From Polychytrium aggregatum (taxonomy: Eukaryota; Chytridiomycota; Chytridiomycetes; Polychytriales): a stretch of 64,000 nt of DNA. Shown one piece after another: positions 11,101 through 20,100 of this stretch (position 1 is the stretch's first letter; the number at the start of each line of letters is the position of its first letter). Below the pieces are notes generated by a model. The model ran no database searches, was not told the origin of the DNA, and worked only from the letters and a program-made list of their open reading frames with translations. The stretch covers positions 221,653-285,652 of the forward strand of contig NW_026516263.1 of the NCBI RefSeq assembly GCF_025602895.1, given 5' to 3'. The position numbers were made by a program, and so were the translations under genes.

Positions 11101-11839
11101 CGATGATGGATCGGTGTTCGGGGGTCAGTGGTTCGAGGACACGGGCGAGTTGGGCAACGGGGTCGTAGGGTTCAACAGCAACTGTATTCAAGTCACTGCT
11201 CAGAGTACAAACATACACGGCGCCGGGAGTCGAGGCGAGTGCGTTGATCTGCTGGGTCGACATGTGGTACTGGGATCGGAGTTCGAGGGTCGTGAGTGGC
11301 ATTCCGGAGTCGAGTCGCGATGCCGTCCAAGTGTGGTGCTTCCCGTCGATCGAGAACTTGATTCGGTTGGAGGGCCAGTCGATCTCGGGGTTGGTCTGGT
11401 CGAGCCAGTTCTTGCCGAGGATGACGTCCCAGGTGAGTGGCGCGGTGAAGAGGTTGATGCGGGCGTGGTAGTCGTGGATGGTGAGGTCGACGGGATCGGT
11501 GACGGAGGACGGGAAGGACTTGCCGTTGGGCATCGTGACGGCGTTGGCGGTGGTCTTGGTTCGAAGGTCGAGGGTCGAGGCGAGGGTCTCGGAGATGTGC
11601 GAGTTGGTCGCACCAGGGTCGATGAGGACGGTGATCGGGGAGCCGTTGAGGGTGGCGTCGATCACAAGCAGTCCCTTGCCGTGGTTGGCGGCAATGCGGT
11701 GGGGTTCGTCGATGAGAGAGTTGATCAGGTGAGGTCCGGTGGCGAGAGTCAATAGTTCAGCGTCGGGGGTTGGAGTCGGATGGCGGCAACTCGCCGGGTC
11801 CTTCAGAGGTCGTAGGATCCAGGGGTTGCCGCCTCGTCG
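8105..11839 (-). pseudogene. Family A pol A-IV, full length but with three frameshifts
   Basis: Complete order of domains on the minus strand: protease (IDPGATNSHI), RT (YIDDILIASED), RNase H (HLFTDWSESS), integrase (HHCC finger and DDE) and chromodomain (LRWQGYDPSYDSW). Compared with A-I and A-III there are three single-base insertions: an extra G in the run at 10271-10277, an extra G at about 10056, and an extra T at about 9303 (GTACTGC against GTACGC). Each moves the frame, so no continuous Pol can be made. Two lie in short homopolymers, so sequencing error is possible, but intact pols elsewhere in the window argue for real decay. Confidence 0.88.
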
Positions 11840-12861
11840 TTTCCCTGATCTTCGTAGAAGGTGGCCTGGTCGGCGGTCTCGACGATGGCGTTGATGCGGG
11901 GCTGGTTCAAGGGACACTGCGAGGCGATGTGGCCGAACTTGCGGCAGCGGAAGCAGCCTCCGTTGCGCCGAAGATACTCCTTCTCGCGGTCGGTGAGCTT
12001 CTTGATCGGGCGCATGTCGACGTTGTCGAGGTCCATGGCGTTGGGGTCACGTGCGGGAGGCTGGGTCGGCTGGAAGGCGGGACGAGGAGGACGGGCCATT
12101 GGGCGGAACTGCGGCTGGCCAGGTGGAGCGCGGAAGAGAGGAGGACGCTGGAACTGGAGCTCGCGGAAGGGTTGGTCGCGGAACGGAGTGCGTGCTGGCT
12201 GCTGGATCAGTGGTTGAGATTGACCCATGATGGACTCGTATCGCTCGGCGAGGGCCATGGCATCTTCAAGGGTGGCTGTGTTGGAGTCAAGCTTCCATTC
12301 GACTTCGATGCGCACCCTGTGCTTGAGCTTGGTGAGGTAGCGCTGCAGGTTCTGGCGGTTGTTGCTGAAGTGGGGCAGCTCGAGGAGGAGATCGCGGAAG
12401 CGAGAGTTGAACTGCTCGACGGAGCCGGTGTGGCGCAGTGCTTCGAACTCATCCTCGGTGGTGCGCAGCGAGGTGGACGGAAGGAAGGTGTCGCGGACGA
12501 GGGACAGGACGGCGGCCGGGGTCAGGTTGTCGAGTTGCTTGCCCTGGGACCAGAGGCGCCACCAGGTCTTGGCCTTGCCCTTGAGGTTCATGGCGACGGT
12601 GGCGACGGCGGTGGCGTCATCGAGACTGTGGAAGGCAATGTACTCGGTCATTGAGAAGACAAACTCGTCAACGACAGCAGCCTTACGCTCGCCAGTGAAG
12701 GCGTCGGGGAGCGGGATCTTGGGACGCTTGAAACCGGGAGGGACGGTGGGGAGATTTGGCTGGGCGGTCAGGGCGGAGAGGACCAGGGCGCGGTCCTCGA
12801 GCGAGAGTTGCTCAAGGGCCTGGAGGCAGGCATTGACAGCGGGATCGTCCGATGCTACCAT
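11803..12861 (-). CDS. Ty3/gypsy gag, family A copy A-IV
   Basis: 352-residue Gag with an intact frame, gag domain and CCHC knuckle (CFRCRKFGHIASQC). As in A-I, the ATG spans the LTR/primer-site junction. It differs from A-I gag at only a few positions (for example the C-terminal end GSYDL against GYYDL). Confidence 0.92.
   Translation of the reverse strand: MVASDDPAVNACLQALEQLSLEDRALVLSALTAQPNLPTVPPGFKRPKIPLPDAFTGERKAAVVDEFVFSMTEYIAFHSLDDATAVATVAMNLKGKAKTWWRLWSQGKQLDNLTPAAVLSLVRDTFLPSTSLRTTEDEFEALRHTGSVEQFNSRFRDLLLELPHFSNNRQNLQRYLTKLKHRVRIEVEWKLDSNTATLEDAMALAERYESIMGQSQPLIQQPARTPFRDQPFRELQFQRPPLFRAPPGQPQFRPMARPPRPAFQPTQPPARDPNAMDLDNVDMRPIKKLTDREKEYLRRNGGCFRCRKFGHIASQCPLNQPRINAIVETADQATFYEDQGNDEAATPGSYDL
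11839..11845 (-). promoter_or_regulatory. -1 frameshift heptamer GGGAAAC (A-IV gag/pol)
   Basis: Gag codons read CAG GGA AAC, and the -1 frame continues without a stop into protease. Same position relative to the gag end as in A-I. Confidence 0.75.
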
Positions 12862-13328
12862 GTCAGATCACGGGATCAAGAGGAAGTCAAAAGAAGAAGA
12901 ATAGAGAATATGTTTTATTGATCTTAGCGAGGCTAGGATCTTGAGTCAAGTGTGTCTGGGGTCGAAGGTGATGACCAGAAACATGAGCGGGCGAAGGCGG
13001 GCTATTTATCTGTCTGGCGGTCCCGGAGGCGAAGCCTGCCGCAGCGGGGGCGAAGCAGCGGAGGCGGCGGGACAGCAGCCAGGCAGCAGCGGCTAACCGA
13101 AGAAACATGTGAAAGTCTGACAAATGCTCGGTGGCTGACAAATGCGGGTGACACAGCGTTTGACTAATGCATGGTCGATGACAGATGCAGGGAACACAGA
13201 GCGGCGTGTGCAACATGAGAGCAAGGAAAAAGGAAACGCGTCGCAGGACAAAGGAAAAAGAAAGTGTGCAACGCAAACAGTGACACAAGTGCGACGGTGC
13301 AGCCAAGCGGGCAGAGGGATCTGTGACA
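12861..13328 (-). repeat. LTR, family A (5' LTR of A-IV)
   Basis: 468 bp, TGTCA...TGACA. The inner end touches the gag ATG. The outer end at 13328 meets a plus-strand family-A integrase fragment, so two family-A pieces lie here in opposite orientation with no target duplication. Confidence 0.9.
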
Positions 13329-14901
13329 GTCGCCCTCGACTTCATCCTCGGACTCCCGCCTGTCACGGACTCACTCTCAGGCCGCACCTTCAACTCGATC
13401 ACGATCTTAGTCGACCCCCTCACCAAGTACGTCGTCCTGGTCCCTGGAAACAAGACCGACACGGCCGAAGACGTCGCCCGCCAGTACTTCCGCGATGTCT
13501 TTGTGCACTTTGGACTCGCCGGCACTTTCATCTCGGATCACGACACACGCTTCCGGTCGGCCTTCTGGACAGGACTTAACGCTCTGCTCAAGACCGAACT
13601 CCGGATCGCCTTTGCCCACCACCACGAGGCCGCCGGACAAGTCGAACGCTTTGTGGCAACCGTCACCGAGGCCATCCGCTGTTCAACTCTGGCCCTCGGC
13701 TCCCGCTGGATCGATCAAGTGCCATACATCCAGTTCGCGCTCAACTCACACAGCTCAGCTTCGACTGGACATTCGCCCTTCTTCCTGATGCACGGTCAGC
13801 ATCCTCGCACTCCTGCCAACACCGACATCATCGCCGAGTCCAACCCTGCAGCACAGTCGATCGAGGAGATGCAAGTGTAAGGAGTGAACAAGCGCAAGGA
13901 CGAAGACCAAGTGCTTGGTATGAGCTTTATTAGCTTTTAGCCCCGAACACCAAAGAACAAGTTTTGTTCGAACTGGTGTTCAACATAGGCTCAGACATGC
14001 AGGGCTATTTATAGACCGGGAGAAGGTCGAGGGGCAAAAGTGGGCGAGAAGGGTGGAGCATCACAGAGAAGCGAGAAGGGGGTGCGAGAGTGGCTGGTGT
14101 GCAAGCGAGAGAGGCTTGGCACAGCCCGGGGACATGTGCCGAGCGGTGGGGGAGGCAGGAAACCAGTAGACGCGGGTGGCAACGGCGCGTGCTCATGCAT
14201 GGGGGCAAACAAACACGTGGGGACTCATGATTGGTGCGGAGGGCGAGAGCATGCGGGACAGTCTCATTGGTCCGTTGTGATGCTGGTCATCACAGCAAGC
14301 GACTCTGGACTTGGTCTCGGACAACATCGGCAAGGCCCAGGACCGGGCCCTCTACTACGCCAACCGACATCGACGCGATATCAGCTACGAAATTGGCGAC
14401 CAAGTCCTGATCGACACGACCGCGTATCACTTCAGCACGGACGACGTCACACCCTCCAAGATGCGGATGCCGTACTTGGGACCCTTCAAGATCATCGAGA
14501 AGATCGGGACGACTGGATATCGACTTCGACTCCCGAGGACCCTCCGATTTACAACCGAACTCCCAGCTTCCGCCCTCGTCCCGTACAACACACCATCGAC
14601 CGACCAACTTGTGTTTGACGAACCTGGACCCAACCACAACGACGAATCAGTGTTCGAAGCGATCATTGGACACAGGATCAACAGACGACGTCGACTGCCT
14701 GGATATCGACACGAGTTCCTGCTCCGCTGGCAGGGATACGACCCATCGTACGATTCGTGGGCACCACTGGCCGAACTCTTGGATGGAGGACTCGCAGACA
14801 TCCACGACTTCCTCAGCCGCAACCGCAACCTTCCGGAAACGGACACACTGATCGACCTTTGCCAAGCACAAGTGCAACGCAACTCGGGATCGAAAAATTG
14901 A
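13329..14901 (+). pseudogene. Family A pol fragment A-V (plus strand), split by a solo LTR
   Basis: Starts inside the integrase catalytic core (VALDFILGLPP; ISDHDTRF; GQVERFVATV) and continues to the chromodomain (LRWQGYDPSYDSW), with the stop at 14899-14901. The frame is interrupted at 13875 by a family-B solo LTR and resumes at 14300 (after ATGCAAG the reading is GCGACTCTGGAC...). Everything upstream of the integrase core is missing. A polypurine tract (CTGGGGGGGA) and a family-A LTR follow. Confidence 0.9.
13876..14294 (-). mobile_element. Solo LTR, family B, with 5-bp target duplication GCAAG
   Basis: 419 bp, TGTAAGG...CATCACA on the plus strand. GCAAG lies at both 13871-13875 and 14295-14299, and removing the LTR plus one GCAAG restores the family-A integrase reading frame. 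The minus strand carries TATAAATAG and AATAAA. It is the remnant of an LTR-LTR recombination after insertion into A-V. Confidence 0.95.
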
Positions 14902-14935
14902 TGGTTTGACTTGAGCACAATTTTTCTGGGGGGGA

Positions 14936-15402
14936 TGTCACAGATCGCTCTGCCCGCCTAGCTGCACCGTCGCACTTGTGTCACTGTTTGCGTTGCACAC
15001 TTTCTTTTTCCTTTGTCCTGCGACGCCTTTCCTTTTTCCTTGCTCTCATGTTGCACACGCCGCACTGTGTTCCCTGCATTTGTCATCGACCATGCATTAG
15101 TCAGACGCCGTGTCACCCGCATTTGTCAGCCACCGAGCATTTGTCAGACTTTCACATGTTTCTCCGGTTAGCCGCTGCTGCCTGGCTGCTGTCCCGCCGC
15201 CTCCGCTGCTTCGCCCCCGCTGCGGCAGGCTTCGCCTCCGGGATCGCCAGACAGATAAATAGCCCGCCTTCGCCCGCTCATGTTTCTGATCATCACCTTC
15301 GACCCCAGACACACTCGACTCTAGATCCTAGCCTCGCTAAGATCAATAAAACATATTCTCTATCTTCTTCTTTTGATCTCCTCTTGATCCCGTGATCTGA
15401 CA
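14936..15402 (+). repeat. LTR, family A (3' LTR of A-V)
   Basis: 467 bp, TGTCACAG...TCTGACA in plus orientation, directly after the polypurine tract. The outer flank is the chromodomain of a family-C element, which A-V therefore interrupted. Confidence 0.9.
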
Positions 15403-15564
15403 AGCTATTTCGTTGATTGGAAGGGCTACTCGACTGATCATCGCAGCTGGGAGCCCGCCAACTACGTTAACGCTCCCGACAAGATAGCCGATTTCCACCG
15501 CCAGTACCCCGACAAGCCTGGACTTATCGTTCGCAGGAGTGGCCGTAGTTTGGGGAGGGGATGA
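15403..15564 (+). pseudogene. Family C pol 3' end (C-1), chromodomain tail
   Basis: Reads YFVDWKGYSTDHRSWEPAN... to GRSLGRG and a TGA stop at 15562-15564. Nearly identical to 37822-37983. The rest of the pol is absent, replaced by the A-V LTR. The purine-rich last codons double as polypurine tract, and the LTR begins on the next base. Confidence 0.85.
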
Positions 15565-15948
15565 TGTGATGATCATGCACGTTGGGAACACGTGTGGACT
15601 GCTGCGCGTGATGCACCGTGAGTCATGTTTGTTTGTCTTGGCGTGTATTCCCTGATTGACTGGCGCCGATGACTCTTACTTCGCCTCCGACTGCGCCGTG
15701 CTGCGCCCCTCTCGCTGGATGCTCCGCCTTCCTCGCACCCCCATCTCGTCCCTCGTTGTCGCTCCACCCCTCTCGCCCACTTTCGCCCTTCGGTTTCCCT
15801 CTTGGCTATAAAGCCCCTCCTTTCTTGCACCCATTTTGTATCTTCAGTTCGAACAACACTTGTTGTTATCTGATAAGTCGTAATATAGCTTATCGTTGTT
15901 CGCCAAGCACCTGGTCGTCCAGTATCGTTGCTTGTCGTGGTCCTCACA
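15565..15948 (+). repeat. LTR, family C
   Basis: 384 bp, TGTGATGATC...TCCTCACA. CTATAAAG lies at about 15803-15811. AGTTCGAACAA follows about 32 nt downstream, the same predicted transcript start as in family B. The right flank (CTTGAGCCGTTC) is the integrase C-terminal region of family F, into which C inserted. Confidence 0.85.
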
Positions 15949-16179
15949 CTTGAGCCGTTCAAGATCGTCGCTCAAGTCGGTTCCCGCGCTTTCAAGTTAG
16001 ACTTGCCCTCGTCCATGCGCATTCATCCTGTCTTCCACGTCTCCCTGCTCGAGCCTGCCACCGACAAGATCCCAGGTCGAACGATCCCGCCCCCTCCACC
16101 CATCCAAGTCGACGGCCACGACGAATGGGAAGTCGAACAGATCCTGGACTCCAGGCTGTTCCGAGGTAAGCTCCAGTAT
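15949..16179 (+). pseudogene. Family F pol fragment (integrase C-terminus and start of chromodomain)
   Basis: Plus-strand reading [20 protein letters not shown] ... [12 protein letters not shown] ... [18 protein letters not shown], closely related to family D. It stops at AGTAT (16175-16179), the target site of the following family-D LTR. Its continuation (KYVVHWRGYTVMDC) survives only in the duplicate locus at 38913. Confidence 0.85.
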
Positions 16180-16492
16180 TTTCAAGGACTTGGCAGCGGG
16201 AGGGGAGAGGTGAAGACGGAAATGCCAAATATATTCGAGACGAGGAACACAACGGGAATTACAAGAGGCAAAACGAGCTCAAAGGAAAGTGCTCGTCTGC
16301 CGGGTTTATATGCCTGCGCCCAGCCTCGGCGCAGGCAGGCGAGCAGACATCGACCTGATCCCGCCACAGTCGGGACCAGTTGCAACCACGGGACTCGGGA
16401 GCAGCCCGGGTTCTCTCCCGAGCCACCTGGTTGCAGCGTTAGGTACGCGTCCCGGCCGAGCGAGGAGGGGAACATCGATATAGTCCATGACA
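16180..16492 (-). repeat. LTR, family D (left, 3' LTR of the D element)
   Basis: 313 bp. The minus strand starts TGTCATGGAC and the other end reads TGAAA instead of TGACA (TTTCA on plus). It is preceded in element orientation by the D polypurine tract (AGAGGGAGAAAA, split by the E insertion). It corresponds to the solo LTR at 38599 and is clearly diverged from the D LTR at 32708. Confidence 0.85.
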
Positions 16493-16507
16493 TTTTCTCC
16501 CTCTCAG

Positions 16508-16699
16508 TGTTATGAATCAGGACATGCAGGTGCAGAGAGAGACACACGGTCACCACTCGCGACTGATTGGCAGTAGAGGTTGCTGCGCTTTTGGAATTCT
16601 AGATCCACTGCCCCGGCCTAGAGAAGCAGGGGCGTCCCATTCCTTCTCCACAGAAACGTCTTTGTAGGGTAGCCTCTTTTCTAGAAAATTGCCAGCAAA
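16508..16699 (+). repeat. 5' LTR of E, left part
   Basis: TGTTATGAATCAGG... to GCCAGCAAA; matches 27295-27486. Interrupted by B-1 at the target site GCAAA. Confidence 0.93.
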
Positions 16700-17118
16700 T
16701 GTGAGGAGTGAACAAGCGCAAGGACGAAGACCAAGTGCTTGGTATGAGCTTTATTAGCTTTTAGCCCCGAACACCAAAGAACAAGTTTTGTTCGAACTGG
16801 TGTTCAACATAGGCTCAGACATGCAGGGCTATTTATAGACCGGGAGAAGGTCGAGGGGCAAAAGTGGGCGAGAAGGGTGGAGCATCACAGAGAAGCGAGA
16901 AGGGGGTGCGAGAGTGGCTGGTGTGCAAGCGAGAGAGGCTTGGCACAGCCCGGGGACATGTGCCGAGCGGTGGGGGAGGCAGGAAACCAGTAGACGCGGG
17001 TGGCAACGGCGCGTGCTCATGCATGGGGGCAAACAAACACGTGGGGACTCATGATTGGTGCGGAGGGAGAGAGCATGCGGGACAATCTCATTGGTCCGTT
17101 GTGATGCTGGTCATCACA
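16700..17118 (-). repeat. 3' LTR of B-1
   Basis: 419 bp; TATAAATAG box and AATAAA signal on the minus strand. The pol stop codon TAG (17119-17121) is the base-to-base neighbour of the LTR. Confidence 0.95.
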
Positions 17119-20100
17119 CTATCTCCTCCTTAAACTACGGCGTGTTCCATCTTGAGTTCTCCTGGGGCCAGGCTTGTCTGGGTAGCGTCGGTGGTACTCC
17201 GCGGCCACCGTTGGGGCAAAGACAATGTCGGCGGGCTCCCAACTTCGATCGGTGACCGGGTAGCCTTTCCAATCGATGAGATAGTGCAGCTTTCCGCGCA
17301 CGAACTTGGAGTCTAAGATCTCTTCGACCTCCCACTCCAAGTTCCCATCGATGACCACCGCAGGGGGCGGCGCTTGCACCCGACCCGGAAGCGAGTTCTT
17401 CTTGTAGGGCTCAAGAAGAGACACATGGAACACCGGGTGCACCTTTATGTCCTTTGGCAAGTCCAGGCGGAAAGCCAATGTCCCGACGGCCTCGAGGATG
17501 GTGAATGGTCCAATCCTCTGGTAATCCAGCTTCTTGCTTGGGCGAGTGGTGCTGATGTTACGAGTCAGCACCCAGACTTGATCGCCCGGACGCAAGTCGG
17601 GAGCCTGGGACCTCCGGAGATCTGAGAAGTGCTTGTAGTCAGACTTTGCCTTCTCAAGATTCTCCTTCAACAGTGCCAGGTTCCGCTGGAGATGTTCAAC
17701 CCTCTCCGTGGCAGAGGGAACATCAGGGCCGCCAGCGATAACGGGGACTTCGAACCTTGGGTGGAACCCATAGGTTGCCAAGAATGGCGAGGCATGTGTT
17801 GACGAGTTCTCGAGGTTATTGTAAGAGAACTCGGCCAACGGCAGCAGCTCGGCCCAGTCATCTTGCTGATACGACGTGTAACAGCGCAGGTATTGGTTGA
17901 TGACCTGGTTGACCCTCTCAGTCTGTCCATCGGTCTGGGGATGGAAGGCCGTGGACAGACTGGTTTGGATCCCGAGCTGCGTGCAGAGTGCCTTCCAGAA
18001 CCGAGAGGTGAACTGACTTCCTCGGTCTGAAACCACTGTGTCGGGGAGGCCATGGAGACGAAAGACATTGTCGAGGAACAGTGACGCAGTCTCCTCCGCC
18101 GACGGCAGTGAACGCCAGGACATAAAGTGTGCCATCTTTGTGAGGCTGCATACCACCACAAAGATGCAGGTGTGACCCTTGGACTTTGGCAGATCAGTGA
18201 TAAAGTCCATGGTCAGTGTCCCCCAGGGTCGATCGGCTGTCTGGAGTGGCAACAGGAACCCAAACGGCTTGTGTCGCGGAGCTTTCGAGCGTGCACAGGT
18301 GTCGCACGTCGAGACGTACTCTTTGACATCTTTCCGATAGGTTTGCCACCAAAACTGTCGCGATACCAGAGCCAGAGTCCGTCGGATGCCTGGATGACCC
18401 ACAGCGACTGGGTCATGGCACGACTTGAGCGCCGGAACTCGGCACGACTCTGGGACCACAATCCTGTTCTGGAAGGTGAGGTACTGGCCATTCCAGACGA
18501 ACTTCGGGTCACGACGGTATTTGTCTAGACCGGGATCCCGAGCCTGCTCTTCGGCTATGAGCTGCAGCAAGTCCACAGGGTCACTGCGACTTGCAACCGA
18601 AGAGCGGGCGTCTCTGCTTCGGAGCACGCGTATCACCGCGGCAGGATCGAGAAGCAGAGGCGGATCCCTCGACACGGAGGCCGACGAAGGGATGTAGTCC
18701 GAGCGACGAGACAGGGCATCGGCCTTGCCGTTCCTCGCACCAGGACGGTACTGGATGCGGATGTCGAACCGAGACAAGAACTGGGACCACCGTGCATGGC
18801 GCTGGTTTAGGATGCGAGCCGTCGCCAGGTACTCCAAGTTCTTGTGGTCGGTCAGAACGGCAACGGGATGCTGGGCGCCTTCGAGGTAGTGTCGCCACGC
18901 CTCGAAAGCCTCCTTGATCGCCAACAGCTCTTTCTCGTATATGCTGTAGTTACGTTCAGCATTCGAGAGTGTCCGCGAATGGAACGAGCAAGGATGAAGG
19001 CGATCATCAGCACCCCGCTGGGAGAGCACGCATCCAAGCGCAAAGTCCGACGCATCTGACTCTACGACGAACGGCTTGGATGGGTCCGGATGCACCAGAA
19101 CGGGCTCCGAAACGAAGGCATCCTTCAAGGATCTGAATGCTTTATCGGCTTCGCGGGACCACTGGAAGCCATGCGTCTTCCGGAAGAGCCGAGTCATGGG
19201 CCCCGCGATCTTTGCGTATCCATCGATGAAGCGTCGATAGAAGTTCGCAAACCCGACAAAGGATCGAAGATCCGAGATGTTGCGCGGTATGGGCCAATCC
19301 AAGATCGCAGAGAGCTTGGATCGCTCCATACCGATGCCCTCGGGCGAGACCATGAAACCAAGGAACGAGACCGAGGTTTTGGAGAACTCGCACTTCTCCA
19401 GCTTGCAATACAGCTTTGCAGCTCGGAGCTTCGAGAGGACCTGCTTGACGTGCTCTACATGCTGCGACGGGTCAGCACTGTAGATCAAGATATCGTCAAG
19501 ATACGCAATTGCGAACTGGTCCAACTCGGTGCGCAGGACGTCGTTGATGAAGTGCTGGAACGTCGCTGGCGCGTTGGTGAGCCCAAAGGGCATCACCAAG
19601 TACTCGAAGTGCCCATATCGAGTACGGAAAGCTGTCTTCCACTCGTCCCCGGAGCGGATGCGCAGCAGATTGTAGGCTCCACGAAGGTCCAGCTTAGTGA
19701 ACACCTTCGCGCCTCGAAGTCGGTCCAGCAGCTCGCCGATCAGCGGTAAAGGGTAACGGTTCTTTACCGTGATACCGTTCAGTGCGCGGTAGTCAACGCA
19801 AAGACGAAGTGAGCCGTCCTTCTTCTTGACGAAGAGGATTGGCGAGCCTGCTGGGGACGACGAAGGACGAACGAATCCCTTGGCAAGATTCTCGTCGAGA
19901 TAGTCACGCAGAGCGTGAAGTTCGGGCTCGGACAGTGAGTACAGAGGCCCGAACTTTGGCGACTTGCCCGGCTCCAAGTCAATGGGGCAGTCGTAAGGGC
20001 GATGCGGAGGCAAGGAGTCAGCTTCCTGTTTAGAGAAAACAGACAGGAAGTCCTTGTACTCCGCAGGCACTTCGACAGTCGCAGTGCTCGGCTCGTCAGT

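Noticed and set aside
14009-14212. 67-codon frames repeated in every family-B LTR
   Set aside because: Repeated only because the LTR is repeated; they lie across the LTR promoter and have no homology to known proteins.
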